Assembly: GCA_964512635.1 (NCBI GenBank)
Contig: CAZEJB010000001.1
Coordinates: 1 to 64,000 of the forward strand
From: JADZFO01 sp964512635
GTDB lineage: Bacteria; 4484-113; JAFGCY01
DNA: 64,000 bases
Direction of reading: 5' to 3'
A program made the position numbers and the translations under genes. Position 1 is the first letter of the stretch, and every line of letters begins with the position of its first letter. The notes beneath the pieces are model-generated. The model did no database searches and was not told the origin of the DNA. It was given only the letters and a program-made list of their open reading frames with translations. Positions 25,675 to 34,496 of this stretch are shown in pieces.

Positions 25675-27366
25675 CTACACCGTGAGGCGCGAAACGCGGT
25701 CCAGCAGCTCGCGCACCGCGCGCGAAAGCTGCTCCGGCGTGTAGGGCTTCTGCAGGAAGCTGGTCGCCGAACTGCGATGGCTAAGCTCGTCCATCGCCGA
25801 CTCGTCATAGCCGCTGGTCAGCAGGATCGGAGTTGCGAACTCACGTCCACTGAGGCTGTGCAGCTCGGCCATGGCGGTAAGCACTTCTTCTCCGTTCATC
25901 TCCGGCATGGTCAGGTCGAGAATGACAATCGAGATGTCCTCGACATTCTCTTTGTAGGCATCGAGACCGATGCGCCCGTTCTCCGCCAGCAGCACGCGGT
26001 AGCCAAGGTTAGCCAGAGTGAGAAGTCCGAGCTGGCGGGCCACCGGCTCATCGTCGACGAAGAGGATGGTCTCAGTGCCCTGCAGCGGCTTGGGCAGATC
26101 GCTGTCCTCGCCTTCCATGACGATAGTGCGTTTGGCTGGCAGGTAGATCGTGAAGACCGAGCCCTGTCCGCGACGGCTTACGACAGACATCGCCCCGCCG
26201 TGATTCCGCACAATGCCCTCCACCGCCGATAGACCCAGCCCCCGGCCGGTGAACTTGGTGGTGAAAAAGGGCTCGAAGATTCGGGCCAGGGTTTCAGGGG
26301 TCAGGCCGCAGCCATCGTCCTCTACCCGCAGATACACAAACTCGCCGGTAATCTGAACGTCGCCGATACCGCGAAAACGCCGGCGGTCGAGATCAAACTG
26401 GCTGACTCCCGTGCTGAGAGTGATGGTCCCGCCCTGCTCTTCCGGCGGCATCTGGCTGTTCTTCTCGGCGATGGCCTCGGACGAGTTGATGCAGAGGTTC
26501 ATGATCACCTGCTGCAGCTGGACCGGATCAACCACCACCCAGGGCAGCTCATCGGCGGGCTCATGCACCATGTTGATCTGCTTGCTGATGTTCGAGCCGA
26601 TGATGTTGAGCATGTCCGTAACCATCTGGTCGAGGTTGACGTAGACGCTCTGCAGCTTGCCGCCGCGGCTGTAGGCCAGCAGCTGGTTGGTCAGGCTGAC
26701 TGCGCGCTCGGCGGCCTTCTCAATCGTGTCCAGCATCCTGAAAGCGCTATGAGCCGGGCCGAGCATGTCCTTGACCAGACTGGAATAGCCCAGGATTCCC
26801 ATCAGGATGTTGTTGAAGTCGTGGGCAATACCGCCGGCGAGCAGACCGATGGAATCCATCCGCTGGCTCTCCAGCAGGCTGCGTTCACGGCGGCGCTGGT
26901 CGGTGATGTCGCGGGCTATCAGCAGATAACCCCGGGAAAGTGTGTCGGCCGCACGGCTGTGGGTTGAGGTGATGACAATCTGCACCAGGCGCGGATAGCC
27001 TTCATAGTCCTTAACCCGGTCGTGTTCGACCTCCGCCTCCCAGCGCCCGCCAGTCCCCAGCGCCGCCCGCACCTCATCAAGGTTGGGCGCGCGAAGGATC
27101 AGGGCGATCCGCTCATCGCTGAGCGGCTCGTTAATGGCGGCATCCGCAGCGATCTGGAACAGCGCGTCAGCGGCAGCATTGAAGTGCAGGACGCGGTAGT
27201 CGGCGTCCATCAGCACAATTCCATAACCGGTCGAAGCACGCAGGATGCTGTAAAGCTGCGCCTGAGTCTCGCGCAGCTCGCGCCTGAGCAGTTCCAGCTC
27301 TTCTGCCGCGTCCTGTGTCTGCGCTGCCCCTGGTTTTCCGGTCACACTTTCCGTGGGTTGTGTCAT
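25675..27366 (-). CDS. PAS hybrid histidine kinase with C-terminal receiver
   Basis: 563 aa, no membrane segment, so cytosolic. Coiled coil (about 20-40), PAS (about 40-160), H box LLAGGIAHDFNNILMGILG with phospho-acceptor H182, N box MNLCINSSEA (about 289-298), G1 DDGCGL, G2 GRGLGLSAV, then a receiver domain (about 432-555) with FVDDEP, phospho-acceptor D484 in ILDLTMPEM and K540. The kinase-receiver order and H-box wording match the giant kinase at the right end, so they are paralogues. The receiver is on the same chain, so an output partner or phosphotransfer protein must exist elsewhere. TACAAT (27380-27385) lies 13 bases before the ATG, with no ribosome binding site. Confidence 0.93.
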   Translation of the reverse strand: MTQPTESVTGKPGAAQTQDAAEELELLRRELRETQAQLYSILRASTGYGIVLMDADYRVLHFNAAADALFQIAADAAINEPLSDERIALILRAPNLDEVRAALGTGGRWEAEVEHDRVKDYEGYPRLVQIVITSTHSRAADTLSRGYLLIARDITDQRRRERSLLESQRMDSIGLLAGGIAHDFNNILMGILGYSSLVKDMLGPAHSAFRMLDTIEKAAERAVSLTNQLLAYSRGGKLQSVYVNLDQMVTDMLNIIGSNISKQINMVHEPADELPWVVVDPVQLQQVIMNLCINSSEAIAEKNSQMPPEEQGGTITLSTGVSQFDLDRRRFRGIGDVQITGEFVYLRVEDDGCGLTPETLARIFEPFFTTKFTGRGLGLSAVEGIVRNHGGAMSVVSRRGQGSVFTIYLPAKRTIVMEGEDSDLPKPLQGTETILFVDDEPVARQLGLLTLANLGYRVLLAENGRIGLDAYKENVEDISIVILDLTMPEMNGEEVLTAMAELHSLSGREFATPILLTSGYDESAMDELSHRSSATSFLQKPYTPEQLSRAVRELLDRVSRLTV

Positions 27367-27485
27367 GGCTTACTGGAACATTGTAATTGCCAGCAGATTC
27401 TAACCCTGCCGCCCGTCTGATGCATTAAGCTACCGAAACTTAACAGGCTGGCGTCAGCGACAGTCCGGGCCAACCAGGGAGCGGC

Positions 27486-27983
27486 CTAGTCGTCAGTTGC
27501 GTTTTCATCGCCAGACCCATCGCGGGTCGGGCGGCCCATTTGTTTCAGGCGCCAGTTGACCAGCCGGTTGATCAGGGGGTCAAGGATCAGCCCCAGCCAG
27601 GCCAGCAGGGCCGCGGATATCCCGACCACGTACCAGCCAGCGCCGATTGCCAGGCCGACCGCCGCCATCATCCAGACTACCGCAGCGGTGGTCAGGCCCT
27701 GAACATGCATACGCGTCTGGATGATCACTCCGGCGCAGAGGAAGCCGATGCCGCTGATGACCTGGGCCGCCATTCTGGCCGGATCGCTGTGGGGAGTGAA
27801 GGCCTCGCTCAGCCGCAGGCCGAGCATCATGATCAGGCAGGACCCCAGCGTGACAATTCCAATGGTGCGTACTCCGGCGGGCTTGTGCTGCAGCTCGCGC
27901 TCAAAGCCGACCACCACGCCAAGCGCTACGGCCAGCAGCAGGCGTACCAGTTCTTCCCAGCTCCAGCCCAGATGCAGATCCAG
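27486..27983 (-). CDS. MgtC/SapB-type membrane protein
   Basis: 165 aa if started at CTG 27983. Contains the family core GVVVGFERELQHKPAGVRT followed by four or more membrane segments (IVTLGSCLIMMLGL; ISGIGFLCAGVIIQ; AAVVWMMAAVGLAIGAG). The only standard start, GTG at 27917, would cut the first membrane helix in half. The frame is open upstream to a TAG at 28020-28022 and encodes LHLGWSWEELVRLLLAVALG, a proper first helix, with AGAGGTG five bases before CTG 27983. That start is inferred. Overlaps or abuts the lipoprotein gene upstream. MgtC proteins modulate magnesium or ATP homeostasis; the specific role here is unknown. Confidence 0.82.
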   Translation of the reverse strand: MDLHLGWSWEELVRLLLAVALGVVVGFERELQHKPAGVRTIGIVTLGSCLIMMLGLRLSEAFTPHSDPARMAAQVISGIGFLCAGVIIQTRMHVQGLTTAAVVWMMAAVGLAIGAGWYVVGISAALLAWLGLILDPLINRLVNWRLKQMGRPTRDGSGDENATDD

Positions 27984-28022
27984 CTTGGCACCTCTGAGGT
28001 GCAGCGCGATGGCTGCGGACTA

Positions 28023-29471
28023 TTACTTGCCGGATGCGTCTTCCGTTTCCGCCGCAGGATCCTCTTCTGGCAGGTCAGCGGCAGAGGGGCGGATATCGTC
28101 GTCATTTTCTACATCGGTTGAAGGCAGAGCCTCTTCATAGCCGGTGCCGTCGTCGTGCTCTGTCCATTTGCCCCGGATCAGGATATCGCTGCGCCAGAAC
28201 AAGACCGATCCGCCGCCCTCGCTGACAAAGACCTTCAGCTCGGTGTCGTCGGTCCACCAGCGCGGGTCGATATCAACCTTGCCGGTGGCAGGCTCCACCC
28301 GGACCATAGCGTGGCGGCGTCGATCCATGTAAGCGATGTAACTGCCGGTTGGGTCAATGCCGACATCCCAGACCGGGTTGCCCTGATAGGGCACCATCTC
28401 CGTCATTCCTGTACCAGGGATCAGGCGACCCAGCTTCGGGACGCGCACACCGGTCTGGCCTTCCTGAGGGGCGTAGTACTCGCCCTCGGCGTTGCTGGCC
28501 GCCGGAGATCGCGAGCCGCTGATCAGCCAGGGGTTGTCCCAGACACTGCTGGTGCCGATGTCGTTGACCACCCAGTCGAGCTCAGCGACTTGCTGCCATT
28601 TCTCAGTCTGCAGGTCTAGTACGAAAATCCGGCAGGTGTCCTTGGGGCCTTGCGCAATCCACATGGACAGCCATAGATACTGGTTCTTGCGGTCATCGGG
28701 CAGGTTGCCCATCGCCAGCCCGCCGAAGCCGCCCGGAAAGTCCGGGTATGGCACGTAGCGAAAGTTAGTGCCGGAGACGGGTACGATGCAGACACCCAGC
28801 TGCTTGAGCGGGACAATGACCTTGTCGCCAACCCAGTTATAGAAGGGTGAAACATCCATGGCGGATTCGCCAAGCTGCTCCATCGGGAAGCCGGGGACGA
28901 GGTTGTATGGCACGTTTGAACGGCCTTCCGCCTCTTCAGGAAAATCAGGGCTGAAGCGGCTGTAGAGGTCAACAATCGGCGACTGGCGGCTGCTCTGGAA
29001 GTACTCCGCACCAATTGCTTCCTTGCCGCGGGGGTGGGCGGCTACGAAAGTGCGGATCAGCTGGGGATCCTCGATCATTACCTGACCAGGCCCAAGAGCG
29101 TCTTCAAGAACCGGGATGCGGGCGACGTAGAAATCGCCGCTGGTCTGGTTCTTGCCGTGGACAAACAGTGTGTTGCCGTCACGACTGAGATCAACCGCAT
29201 CCGGCACATCCGAACTCAGCGGCGTTCCCTTGAACCAGCTCAGCTCGCGGCCGAGGGCGATACGCTCGGCAATATCCATGTTTGCCAGCTCGGATGGCTT
29301 AGGAGCCTTGCCTGACTTGTTGCCGTCAGAAATGTTTACACCGGGGCTGTCACCTGCACCTTCTTTGGGGCCTTTGTTGCAGGCGGCCGCAATTCCGCCA
29401 AGCAGCAACAGGGCAGCGCCGAGTATCAGCCTCAGGGCCACTGACCGGCGCGAGTTTGTATGGGTCTGCAT
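28023..29471 (-). CDS. Beta-propeller-like lipoprotein
   Basis: 482 aa. Signal with lipobox AAAC (C31). The mature chain contains repeated strand patterns such as AVDLSRDGNTLFVHG, RIFVLDLQTEKWQQVAELDW and VGIDPTGSYIAYMDRRRH, typical of WD40/TolB-like propellers. The tail is acidic. GGTGGATC lies before the ATG at 29471. No catalytic motif is visible; a surface binding or scaffolding role is likely. It abuts the MgtC-like gene downstream and is divergent from the DNA glycosylase gene. Confidence 0.75.
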   Translation of the reverse strand: MQTHTNSRRSVALRLILGAALLLLGGIAAACNKGPKEGAGDSPGVNISDGNKSGKAPKPSELANMDIAERIALGRELSWFKGTPLSSDVPDAVDLSRDGNTLFVHGKNQTSGDFYVARIPVLEDALGPGQVMIEDPQLIRTFVAAHPRGKEAIGAEYFQSSRQSPIVDLYSRFSPDFPEEAEGRSNVPYNLVPGFPMEQLGESAMDVSPFYNWVGDKVIVPLKQLGVCIVPVSGTNFRYVPYPDFPGGFGGLAMGNLPDDRKNQYLWLSMWIAQGPKDTCRIFVLDLQTEKWQQVAELDWVVNDIGTSSVWDNPWLISGSRSPAASNAEGEYYAPQEGQTGVRVPKLGRLIPGTGMTEMVPYQGNPVWDVGIDPTGSYIAYMDRRRHAMVRVEPATGKVDIDPRWWTDDTELKVFVSEGGGSVLFWRSDILIRGKWTEHDDGTGYEEALPSTDVENDDDIRPSAADLPEEDPAAETEDASGK

Positions 29472-29549
29472 TCTTGATCCACCTTCAGCCGCGATTGAAT
29501 CCGCGCTGAGATTCTAGCGGCTACTCACTTCGGATGCGATACTGCGGCA

Positions 29550-30308
29550 GTGATCGACCCGCCCAGCCCCCAGCCTCCCCCACCGGAACTGCAACTTGCC
29601 GCCGCGGCCCTGCCCTTGTCTGATCTTCTGGCCGGCGACGTGGTCCAGGCTGCAGCCGGGCTGCTGGGCTGCGTGCTGGAGCGGCGGCTGCCGGACGGCA
29701 CCTCCATCCAGGTCCAGCTGGTGGAGCTGGAGGCCTATCACCAGTCTGAGCCGGGCTGCCATGCTCATCGCGGCAGGACACCGCGGACCGCAGTGATGTT
29801 CGGGCCGCCGGGCCGGATGTATGTCTATTTCACCTATGGCATGTGGCACTGCGCCAACATAGTCTGCGAAGCCGAGGGCACAGCAGCCGCCGTCCTGCTG
29901 CGGGCCGCGGCGCTGTATGGCTCACCTGCTCTTCCAGCATCTGCCGACAGCAGGCTGACTGCCGCACAACCACCACCGCGGCTCAGCGGGCCCGGTCTGA
30001 TCTGCCAGACCCTGCAGCTTGACCGCCACTGCAGCGGTATGCCGCTGCTGATCGGCGACCCGGCCGTCGCGGTCGGCTCCGGGATCGATTATCCAGGAGA
30101 GGACGAGATCGGCAGTCTGCGCCTTTTTCGACCGCCGGACTTCAGCCCGCCGCCGATCAGCTGGACTACCCGGGTCGGTTTCAGCTTCCAGGACACTCTG
30201 GCCTGGCGCTGCTTCTGGACCGGCCATCCGTCTGTCGGCAAGGTCAGCCTGAAGCCCCTGAAATGCAAGTCCGACCGCCCTGAACGGGCCGATCGCAGCC
30301 TGAAATGA
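29550..30308 (+). CDS. Alkyladenine (3-methyladenine) DNA glycosylase, AAG/MPG family
   Basis: 252 aa. Monofunctional base-excision glycosylase removing alkylated purines. Family motifs: VQLVELEAYHQSEPGCHAHR (about 52-71; the Glu of VELEAY is the catalytic base), TPRTAVMFGPPGRMYVYFTYG (about 75-95, partly) and WHCANIVCEAEG. The start is GTG 29550, six bases after GATACT, with no ribosome binding site (leaderless-type). The C-terminal part WTTRVGFSFQDTLAWRCFW is the expected end, followed by a Lys/Asp/Arg-rich tail. Convergent with the next gene, two bases between stops. Confidence 0.92.
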   Translation: MIDPPSPQPPPPELQLAAAALPLSDLLAGDVVQAAAGLLGCVLERRLPDGTSIQVQLVELEAYHQSEPGCHAHRGRTPRTAVMFGPPGRMYVYFTYGMWHCANIVCEAEGTAAAVLLRAAALYGSPALPASADSRLTAAQPPPRLSGPGLICQTLQLDRHCSGMPLLIGDPAVAVGSGIDYPGEDEIGSLRLFRPPDFSPPPISWTTRVGFSFQDTLAWRCFWTGHPSVGKVSLKPLKCKSDRPERADRSLK

Positions 30309-30310
30309 GG

Positions 30311-31018
30311 CTAGTTGGCCTGCTTCAGGTTCTCGGCCTTAAACATCTCCGTATCCGTCCGGGCATCTTCAATCGCCAGGCTGTGGCCGCTCTCATCAAC
30401 CCGCAGGTCATAGCGGCTCAGCTCGCCATCCCGTTCCTCTTCACACCAGAAGGTGGCATAAAACTCGCGGCCCCGGGGGTCGCGCTTCTGAGCTGAGTCG
30501 TCCTCCGGGTGCCAGCCGCGCTCCAGCCCGGCTTCAAAAAGCTCACGGAACTGCGTCTGTTCGCCGCTGTCCAGTTCGTCCCAGCTGCGGATCGTCACAG
30601 CGCGGCCGCCGGGCAGCACTGTGCTGTCCGAATCCAGCGAGGCATTCACATAGGCCGCGCTGACCTGGAACACCAGGCTGCGGGGTTCATGCTCGCCGCG
30701 GGCCAGGGCCTCCTCGGCGAAGCGGTTCACCACTGCCTCCTCCCGTGGAAGCTGGCTGAGCTCCAGGTCCATATCGCCGATGAACATGCCTTCCTTGCGC
30801 TTGTCCTGTCCCGGCAGAAAGCAGACCACGCCGTCTTCGATGCTGAAAGAGCCGCAGGGTACCTCGGCTTCGACGTCCCGCGCCGCGACATAGACCGCAC
30901 TGTAAAGCGGGGCGAAGGGGTCATCCACCGCCTGACTTGGCGCCGGCAGGACAGCCAGGGCGGGCAAAACCGCCGCAGCCGCCAGAGCCGCCTGACGCAG
31001 GTACTTACTTCTGGGCAT
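30311..31018 (-). CDS. Secreted protein of unknown function
   Basis: 235 aa. Sec signal (cleavage near SQA-VD, residue 30) without lipobox. The mature protein is acidic, with two cysteines near VPCGSFSIEDGVVCFLPG that could form a disulfide, and a third at FWCEEERDG. No domain recognised. The ATG has TAAAAT five bases upstream and no ribosome binding site. Likely periplasmic or extracellular. Confidence 0.7.
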   Translation of the reverse strand: MPRSKYLRQAALAAAAVLPALAVLPAPSQAVDDPFAPLYSAVYVAARDVEAEVPCGSFSIEDGVVCFLPGQDKRKEGMFIGDMDLELSQLPREEAVVNRFAEEALARGEHEPRSLVFQVSAAYVNASLDSDSTVLPGGRAVTIRSWDELDSGEQTQFRELFEAGLERGWHPEDDSAQKRDPRGREFYATFWCEEERDGELSRYDLRVDESGHSLAIEDARTDTEMFKAENLKQAN

Positions 31019-31505
31019 AGCTGATTTTACCTGCGGAGCACTGCTCCAGACCTGAGCGTCTCAGTCCGACCCTGCCGCTGACAGTGCCACCCACTGCATA
31101 TGTTGCAGATTTGTACAATTAATTGACCTCGCAGCTGCTCACGGCCCGGATGCCGAAGCCCAGCAGTTTTAACCTGAGGACCCTAGAACAGACGTGGAAT
31201 CACGGTTTTCAGCCTGCCTGGCGGGATGATTTAACTTTAGAAGCTTAAAAAGCACCGGGAATGACCCTTTTACAAATTGATTCCCATCTGCCTATTTTGC
31301 AAATTGCAGACTCCCCTGATCTTGAGCGCCGAGACTTCATCTGCACATTCCTGCAAGTCACGTCCTGTAACAGCACTACTTTGGAAGCTGCGACACTGGC
31401 GTTCTCAGATATTACCCGCGCCGGGCGGCGCCTGGTGCCCGTCCGGGCAAGATTCCGCCGTTTTAGCACAAGTAGTCCAGCCGGGGCGGTTAGGTTAAAA
31501 TGAGA
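31019..31505. other. Intergenic region, lower GC, no supported gene
   Basis: About 490 bases of clearly lower GC than the surroundings, with AT-rich stretches near 31100-31125 and 31255-31310. Short open frames occur but have no start signals or recognisable sequence. TAAAAT at 31496-31501 is a candidate -10 for murG. Could hold regulatory RNA or transferred DNA; nothing specific is seen. Confidence 0.4.
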
Positions 31506-31524
31506 CCGCACGCGGAGCGTGCGG
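31506..31524 (+). promoter_or_regulatory. 5'-leader hairpin before murG
   Basis: Perfect 8-bp stem CCGCACGC-GGA-GCGTGCGG starting four bases after TAAAAT, so it would lie at the very 5' end of the murG message. Its right arm runs into GGAGGG, the presumed ribosome binding site. It may stabilise the mRNA or modulate translation. The shape resembles the REP-like palindromes. Confidence 0.5.
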
Positions 31525-31538
31525 AGGGTTGGGATTCG

Positions 31539-32651
31539 ATGCGCATCATGCTGGCCGGCGGTGGCACGGGCGGGCACGTTTACCCGCTGCTGGCCGTCCT
31601 GCGCGCCCTGGAGCAGCAGGCCAGGCCGGAAGCGCTGTGGCTGGGCTCCGAGCGAATCGAGAGCAGCATCGTCCCTGAGGCCGGCGTGGCCTTCCGCCAG
31701 ATTGACATCCGCTTCTCCTGGCGCCGCCCTACCCCCGGCAATCTGGGCTATTACCGCCGGCATATCCTGCCAATTCTGCTTGGCCGCCCCTTTCAGCAGG
31801 CCAGCCAGGTACTCAGCGAGTTCAATCCGGATCTGGTGCTGGCGGCCGGCGGTTATGTGTCCGCCCCGGCCATCTGGGCTGCCCAGCAGCAGCACATCCC
31901 GGTCGCCCTGCTTGAGATCAATGACCCGCCGGGCCTGGTCAACTGGTGGTTCGCCCCGGAGGCCTGGCGCGTCTACTGCATCAGCCCTGCCAGCGCCGAG
32001 GGCTTCCATGGACGCTGCAGCGCCGCCAAGCTGCGCATCAGCGGCTGCCCGGCCATGCTGCCCCAGCGCAGCAGGGAAGAGGTCTGCCAGGCTTACGGAA
32101 TCGAGCCCCAGAGGCGATTAATGCTGGTGATGGGTGGAAGTCTGGGAAGCGGAGCTGTGCACCGGCTGCTGGCCGAGACCCTCGGCGCGGCACGCGAGAG
32201 CCGCGACCCGCGCTGGGAGCAGCTTGCCGTGCTGAACTGTGGCGGCGAGCGCCCTGAGCTGATGGACAAGCTGCGCGAGACCGAAGGTGGTCCCGGCGGC
32301 CCGATCCAGTACTGTCGCGTGGACTATCTTCACGATGCTCCCGGCGCTTTCGCCGCTGCCGACTTCTACCTCGGCCGCAGCGGCGCGGCCACCGTGGGCG
32401 AATTGATCTCCAGCGGGCCGCAGTGCCTGCTGGTCCCGGATCCGCAGCATGCCGATCGCCAGCAGTATGGCAACGCAGCCCTGCTGGTCCAGCGCGGCCA
32501 GGGGCAGATCCTGCCGCAGGCCGGCGCCACTGGCGTTGTGGTGCTGGACTGGCTGGGGCGCGTCTGGGATGCGCCGCGCTGCAGCCCGCCGAGCCCGCCG
32601 GCGGCGGAAGTCGTGGCGGCGGATCTGCTGACCCGCTGGGAGGAGAACTAA
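31539..32651 (+). CDS. murG: UDP-GlcNAc--undecaprenyl-PP-MurNAc-pentapeptide GlcNAc transferase
   Basis: 370 aa. Makes lipid II from lipid I on the inner membrane face. GT-B fold with the N-terminal glycine loop LAGGGTGGHVYPLLAVL (residues 4-20), linker-side GGYVSAPAIWAA and C-terminal nucleotide site LGRSGAATVGELISSG then HADRQQYGNAALLV. ATG 31539 chosen because the family starts right at the glycine loop; GGAGGG lies about 11 bases upstream. Unusually it is not beside other mur/fts genes but overlaps an amidase gene (TAATG). Confidence 0.93.
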   Translation: MRIMLAGGGTGGHVYPLLAVLRALEQQARPEALWLGSERIESSIVPEAGVAFRQIDIRFSWRRPTPGNLGYYRRHILPILLGRPFQQASQVLSEFNPDLVLAAGGYVSAPAIWAAQQQHIPVALLEINDPPGLVNWWFAPEAWRVYCISPASAEGFHGRCSAAKLRISGCPAMLPQRSREEVCQAYGIEPQRRLMLVMGGSLGSGAVHRLLAETLGAARESRDPRWEQLAVLNCGGERPELMDKLRETEGGPGGPIQYCRVDYLHDAPGAFAAADFYLGRSGAATVGELISSGPQCLLVPDPQHADRQQYGNAALLVQRGQGQILPQAGATGVVVLDWLGRVWDAPRCSPPSPPAAEVVAADLLTRWEEN

Positions 32652-34408
32652 TGACGCTGGGCCGCACCCTGCTGCTGAGCCTGTGCTTCTGGGCCGCCCT
32701 GCTGCAGCCCGGTGCCGCTCAGGCGGCGAGTTACCACATGCTGCTGGGCACCCGGCTGGAGAGCTTTGACCACCCGCCAATGCTTGAAGCCGAGGGACGG
32801 CGCTATGTCAGCCTCGAGGTCCTCGGACAGCTTGGGCTGAACCACAATGCCAGCCTGAAAGCCGGAGCCGGCAGCGAGGATGACGAAGTTACCCGCATGG
32901 TGGCGGATGACATGCAGCGCTTTCAGCTGGCGGACCACGAACTGCAGGTGAGCAGCGGCGAGACGCTGAGCGTGCTGGTGGACGGCAAGCCCGCCTCCGC
33001 AGGAGAGACCCTCGACACCGGCTTTGGGCGGTATCTGGCAGCTTCCACTTTGTCACGCCTCGGCCTGCGGCTGGCCTATGACCCCGACCAGGAACTGCCG
33101 CAGCTTATCGGCCGCGTCTACAAGGTGAACTACGACCCCCGGGATGAGAGCGTCACGCTGGCTTCGCTGACGCCGATGAGCCTGCGCGAGGAACTGTCAC
33201 CGGAGAAGGTCAAGGCGCGTAACGCTGCGCCGGAGGATGCCCGGGCACTGAAGGGCAGCACGGCGCCGGCCGGCCGGCAGCCCGGGGGCGCTCAGCCGGA
33301 GCTGACCACACTGATCGTCGACGGCGCCTATTTCGGCAGCACGGATTCCATGGACCTGCCCGGCGGCGGCCCGGTGACCCGCGTAGGCTTCAAGAACGTC
33401 GAGGGCAGCGGACGCAGTTATCTTTATCTGCGCCAGCCCCGGCGTACCGGCTTTGCCCTGGCCAGCGACAGCCTGGTGGGCTTTGCCCGTATCCGTTTTG
33501 GCAACTATTTCCAGCTGGCCAGCTATCGCCAGACCAGCTCCGGCGAAATCAGCATCAATGTGCAGCTTGGCGCGCCGGCCGAGCATGAAGTGCAGGTGCT
33601 CAGCGACCCGCCGCGGCTGGTGATGGACTTTGAGGATGTGCGCTTCGAGGAGGCCAGCCAGAACATCAAGGTCGGCGTGGGCCACGTTGAGAGCATCCGT
33701 GTCGGCGCGCCGGAGCCCGGCCGCGTGCGCGTGGTGCTGGATCTCAGCCAGCGTCTGGACTATCGCGTGCTGAGCAAGGACAACGGCGCCCGGCTGTTTG
33801 TGCAGCTCCTGCCGCCGAGCGACCTGCCGGGGCTGAAGCCGGCGCAGAAACGCCGCGGCATGGCGATCATGCTGGACGCCGGTCACGGCGGCTCTGACCC
33901 GGGGGCCATCGGAGTGATCAGCGGCAGCAAAGAGGCCGCCAACACGCTGGCCATCTCCAAGATGGTCGAAGAGCAGCTTGAGGCCATGGGCTATACAGTG
34001 CTGCAGACCCGCAAGGACGACCGCTTCGTCAGCCTCGGCCAGCGCGGCGACTATGCCAACTACACCCTGCCCTATGTGTTTGTCAGCATCCACTGCAACG
34101 CAATGGACAACAGCCCGGGGCACAAGGGCGTGATGACCTTCAACTATCCCTTTGCCGGCAAGGAGGCCCGGGCACTGGCGGCCAGTGTGCAGGACGCCAT
34201 CATCAGCGCGACGGGCGCCGAAGACAAAGGCGTGCGCGAGGCGGACTTCTTTGTTCTGCGCGAGACGGTGATGCCGGCGATCCTGATCGAAACCGGCTTC
34301 ATGACCAACAAGCAGGAGTGCGAGCTGCTGGCCAGCGATGCCTATCGCCGCAAGCTGGCGGCAGGTATCGCGAGGGGTATCGACGCCTATGTCTCGTCTG
34401 CCAGATAG
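32651..34408 (+). CDS. N-acetylmuramoyl-L-alanine amidase with AMIN domain
   Basis: 585 aa. Sec signal (cleavage near AQA-AS). N-terminal copper-amine-oxidase-like/unknown part (about 30-180), AMIN domain (about 225-395; VLSDPPRLVMDFEDVRF and RVRVVLDLSQRLDYRVL), then amidase_3 (about 405-583). Zinc-site residues visible: H in LDAGHGGSDPG, E in GSKEAANTL, H in VSIHCNAMDNS and catalytic E in ILIETGFMTN. Splits stem peptides from glycan strands in the periplasm, guided to septa by AMIN. ATG overlaps the murG stop (TAATG) with GGAGAAC upstream, so it is translationally coupled to synthesis of lipid II. Confidence 0.95.
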   Translation: MTLGRTLLLSLCFWAALLQPGAAQAASYHMLLGTRLESFDHPPMLEAEGRRYVSLEVLGQLGLNHNASLKAGAGSEDDEVTRMVADDMQRFQLADHELQVSSGETLSVLVDGKPASAGETLDTGFGRYLAASTLSRLGLRLAYDPDQELPQLIGRVYKVNYDPRDESVTLASLTPMSLREELSPEKVKARNAAPEDARALKGSTAPAGRQPGGAQPELTTLIVDGAYFGSTDSMDLPGGGPVTRVGFKNVEGSGRSYLYLRQPRRTGFALASDSLVGFARIRFGNYFQLASYRQTSSGEISINVQLGAPAEHEVQVLSDPPRLVMDFEDVRFEEASQNIKVGVGHVESIRVGAPEPGRVRVVLDLSQRLDYRVLSKDNGARLFVQLLPPSDLPGLKPAQKRRGMAIMLDAGHGGSDPGAIGVISGSKEAANTLAISKMVEEQLEAMGYTVLQTRKDDRFVSLGQRGDYANYTLPYVFVSIHCNAMDNSPGHKGVMTFNYPFAGKEARALAASVQDAIISATGAEDKGVREADFFVLRETVMPAILIETGFMTNKQECELLASDAYRRKLAAGIARGIDAYVSSAR

Positions 34409-34484
34409 GGCCCTGGGCGCAGCCTGGCCCGAAGCGGGCGGCTAAAGGTGAGTTAATCGTATTGCTTAGGCTTATTGGGCGTGG

Positions 34485-34490
34485 TAAGCT
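34485..34490 (+). promoter_or_regulatory. -10 box (TAAGCT), leaderless type
   Basis: Six bases before the ATG at 34497, with TTGCTT (34462-34467) at 17-base spacing as a weak -35. Confidence 0.5.
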
Positions 34491-34496
34491 TCAAGC

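Noticed and set aside
25495..26232. 245-codon plus-strand frame running through the flagellar terminator
   Set aside because: It reads across the terminator and antisense to the kinase receiver domain, with no family features.
31261..31503. 80-codon frame upstream of murG
   Set aside because: No ribosome binding site, no leaderless box, no recognisable sequence; the region looks non-coding.
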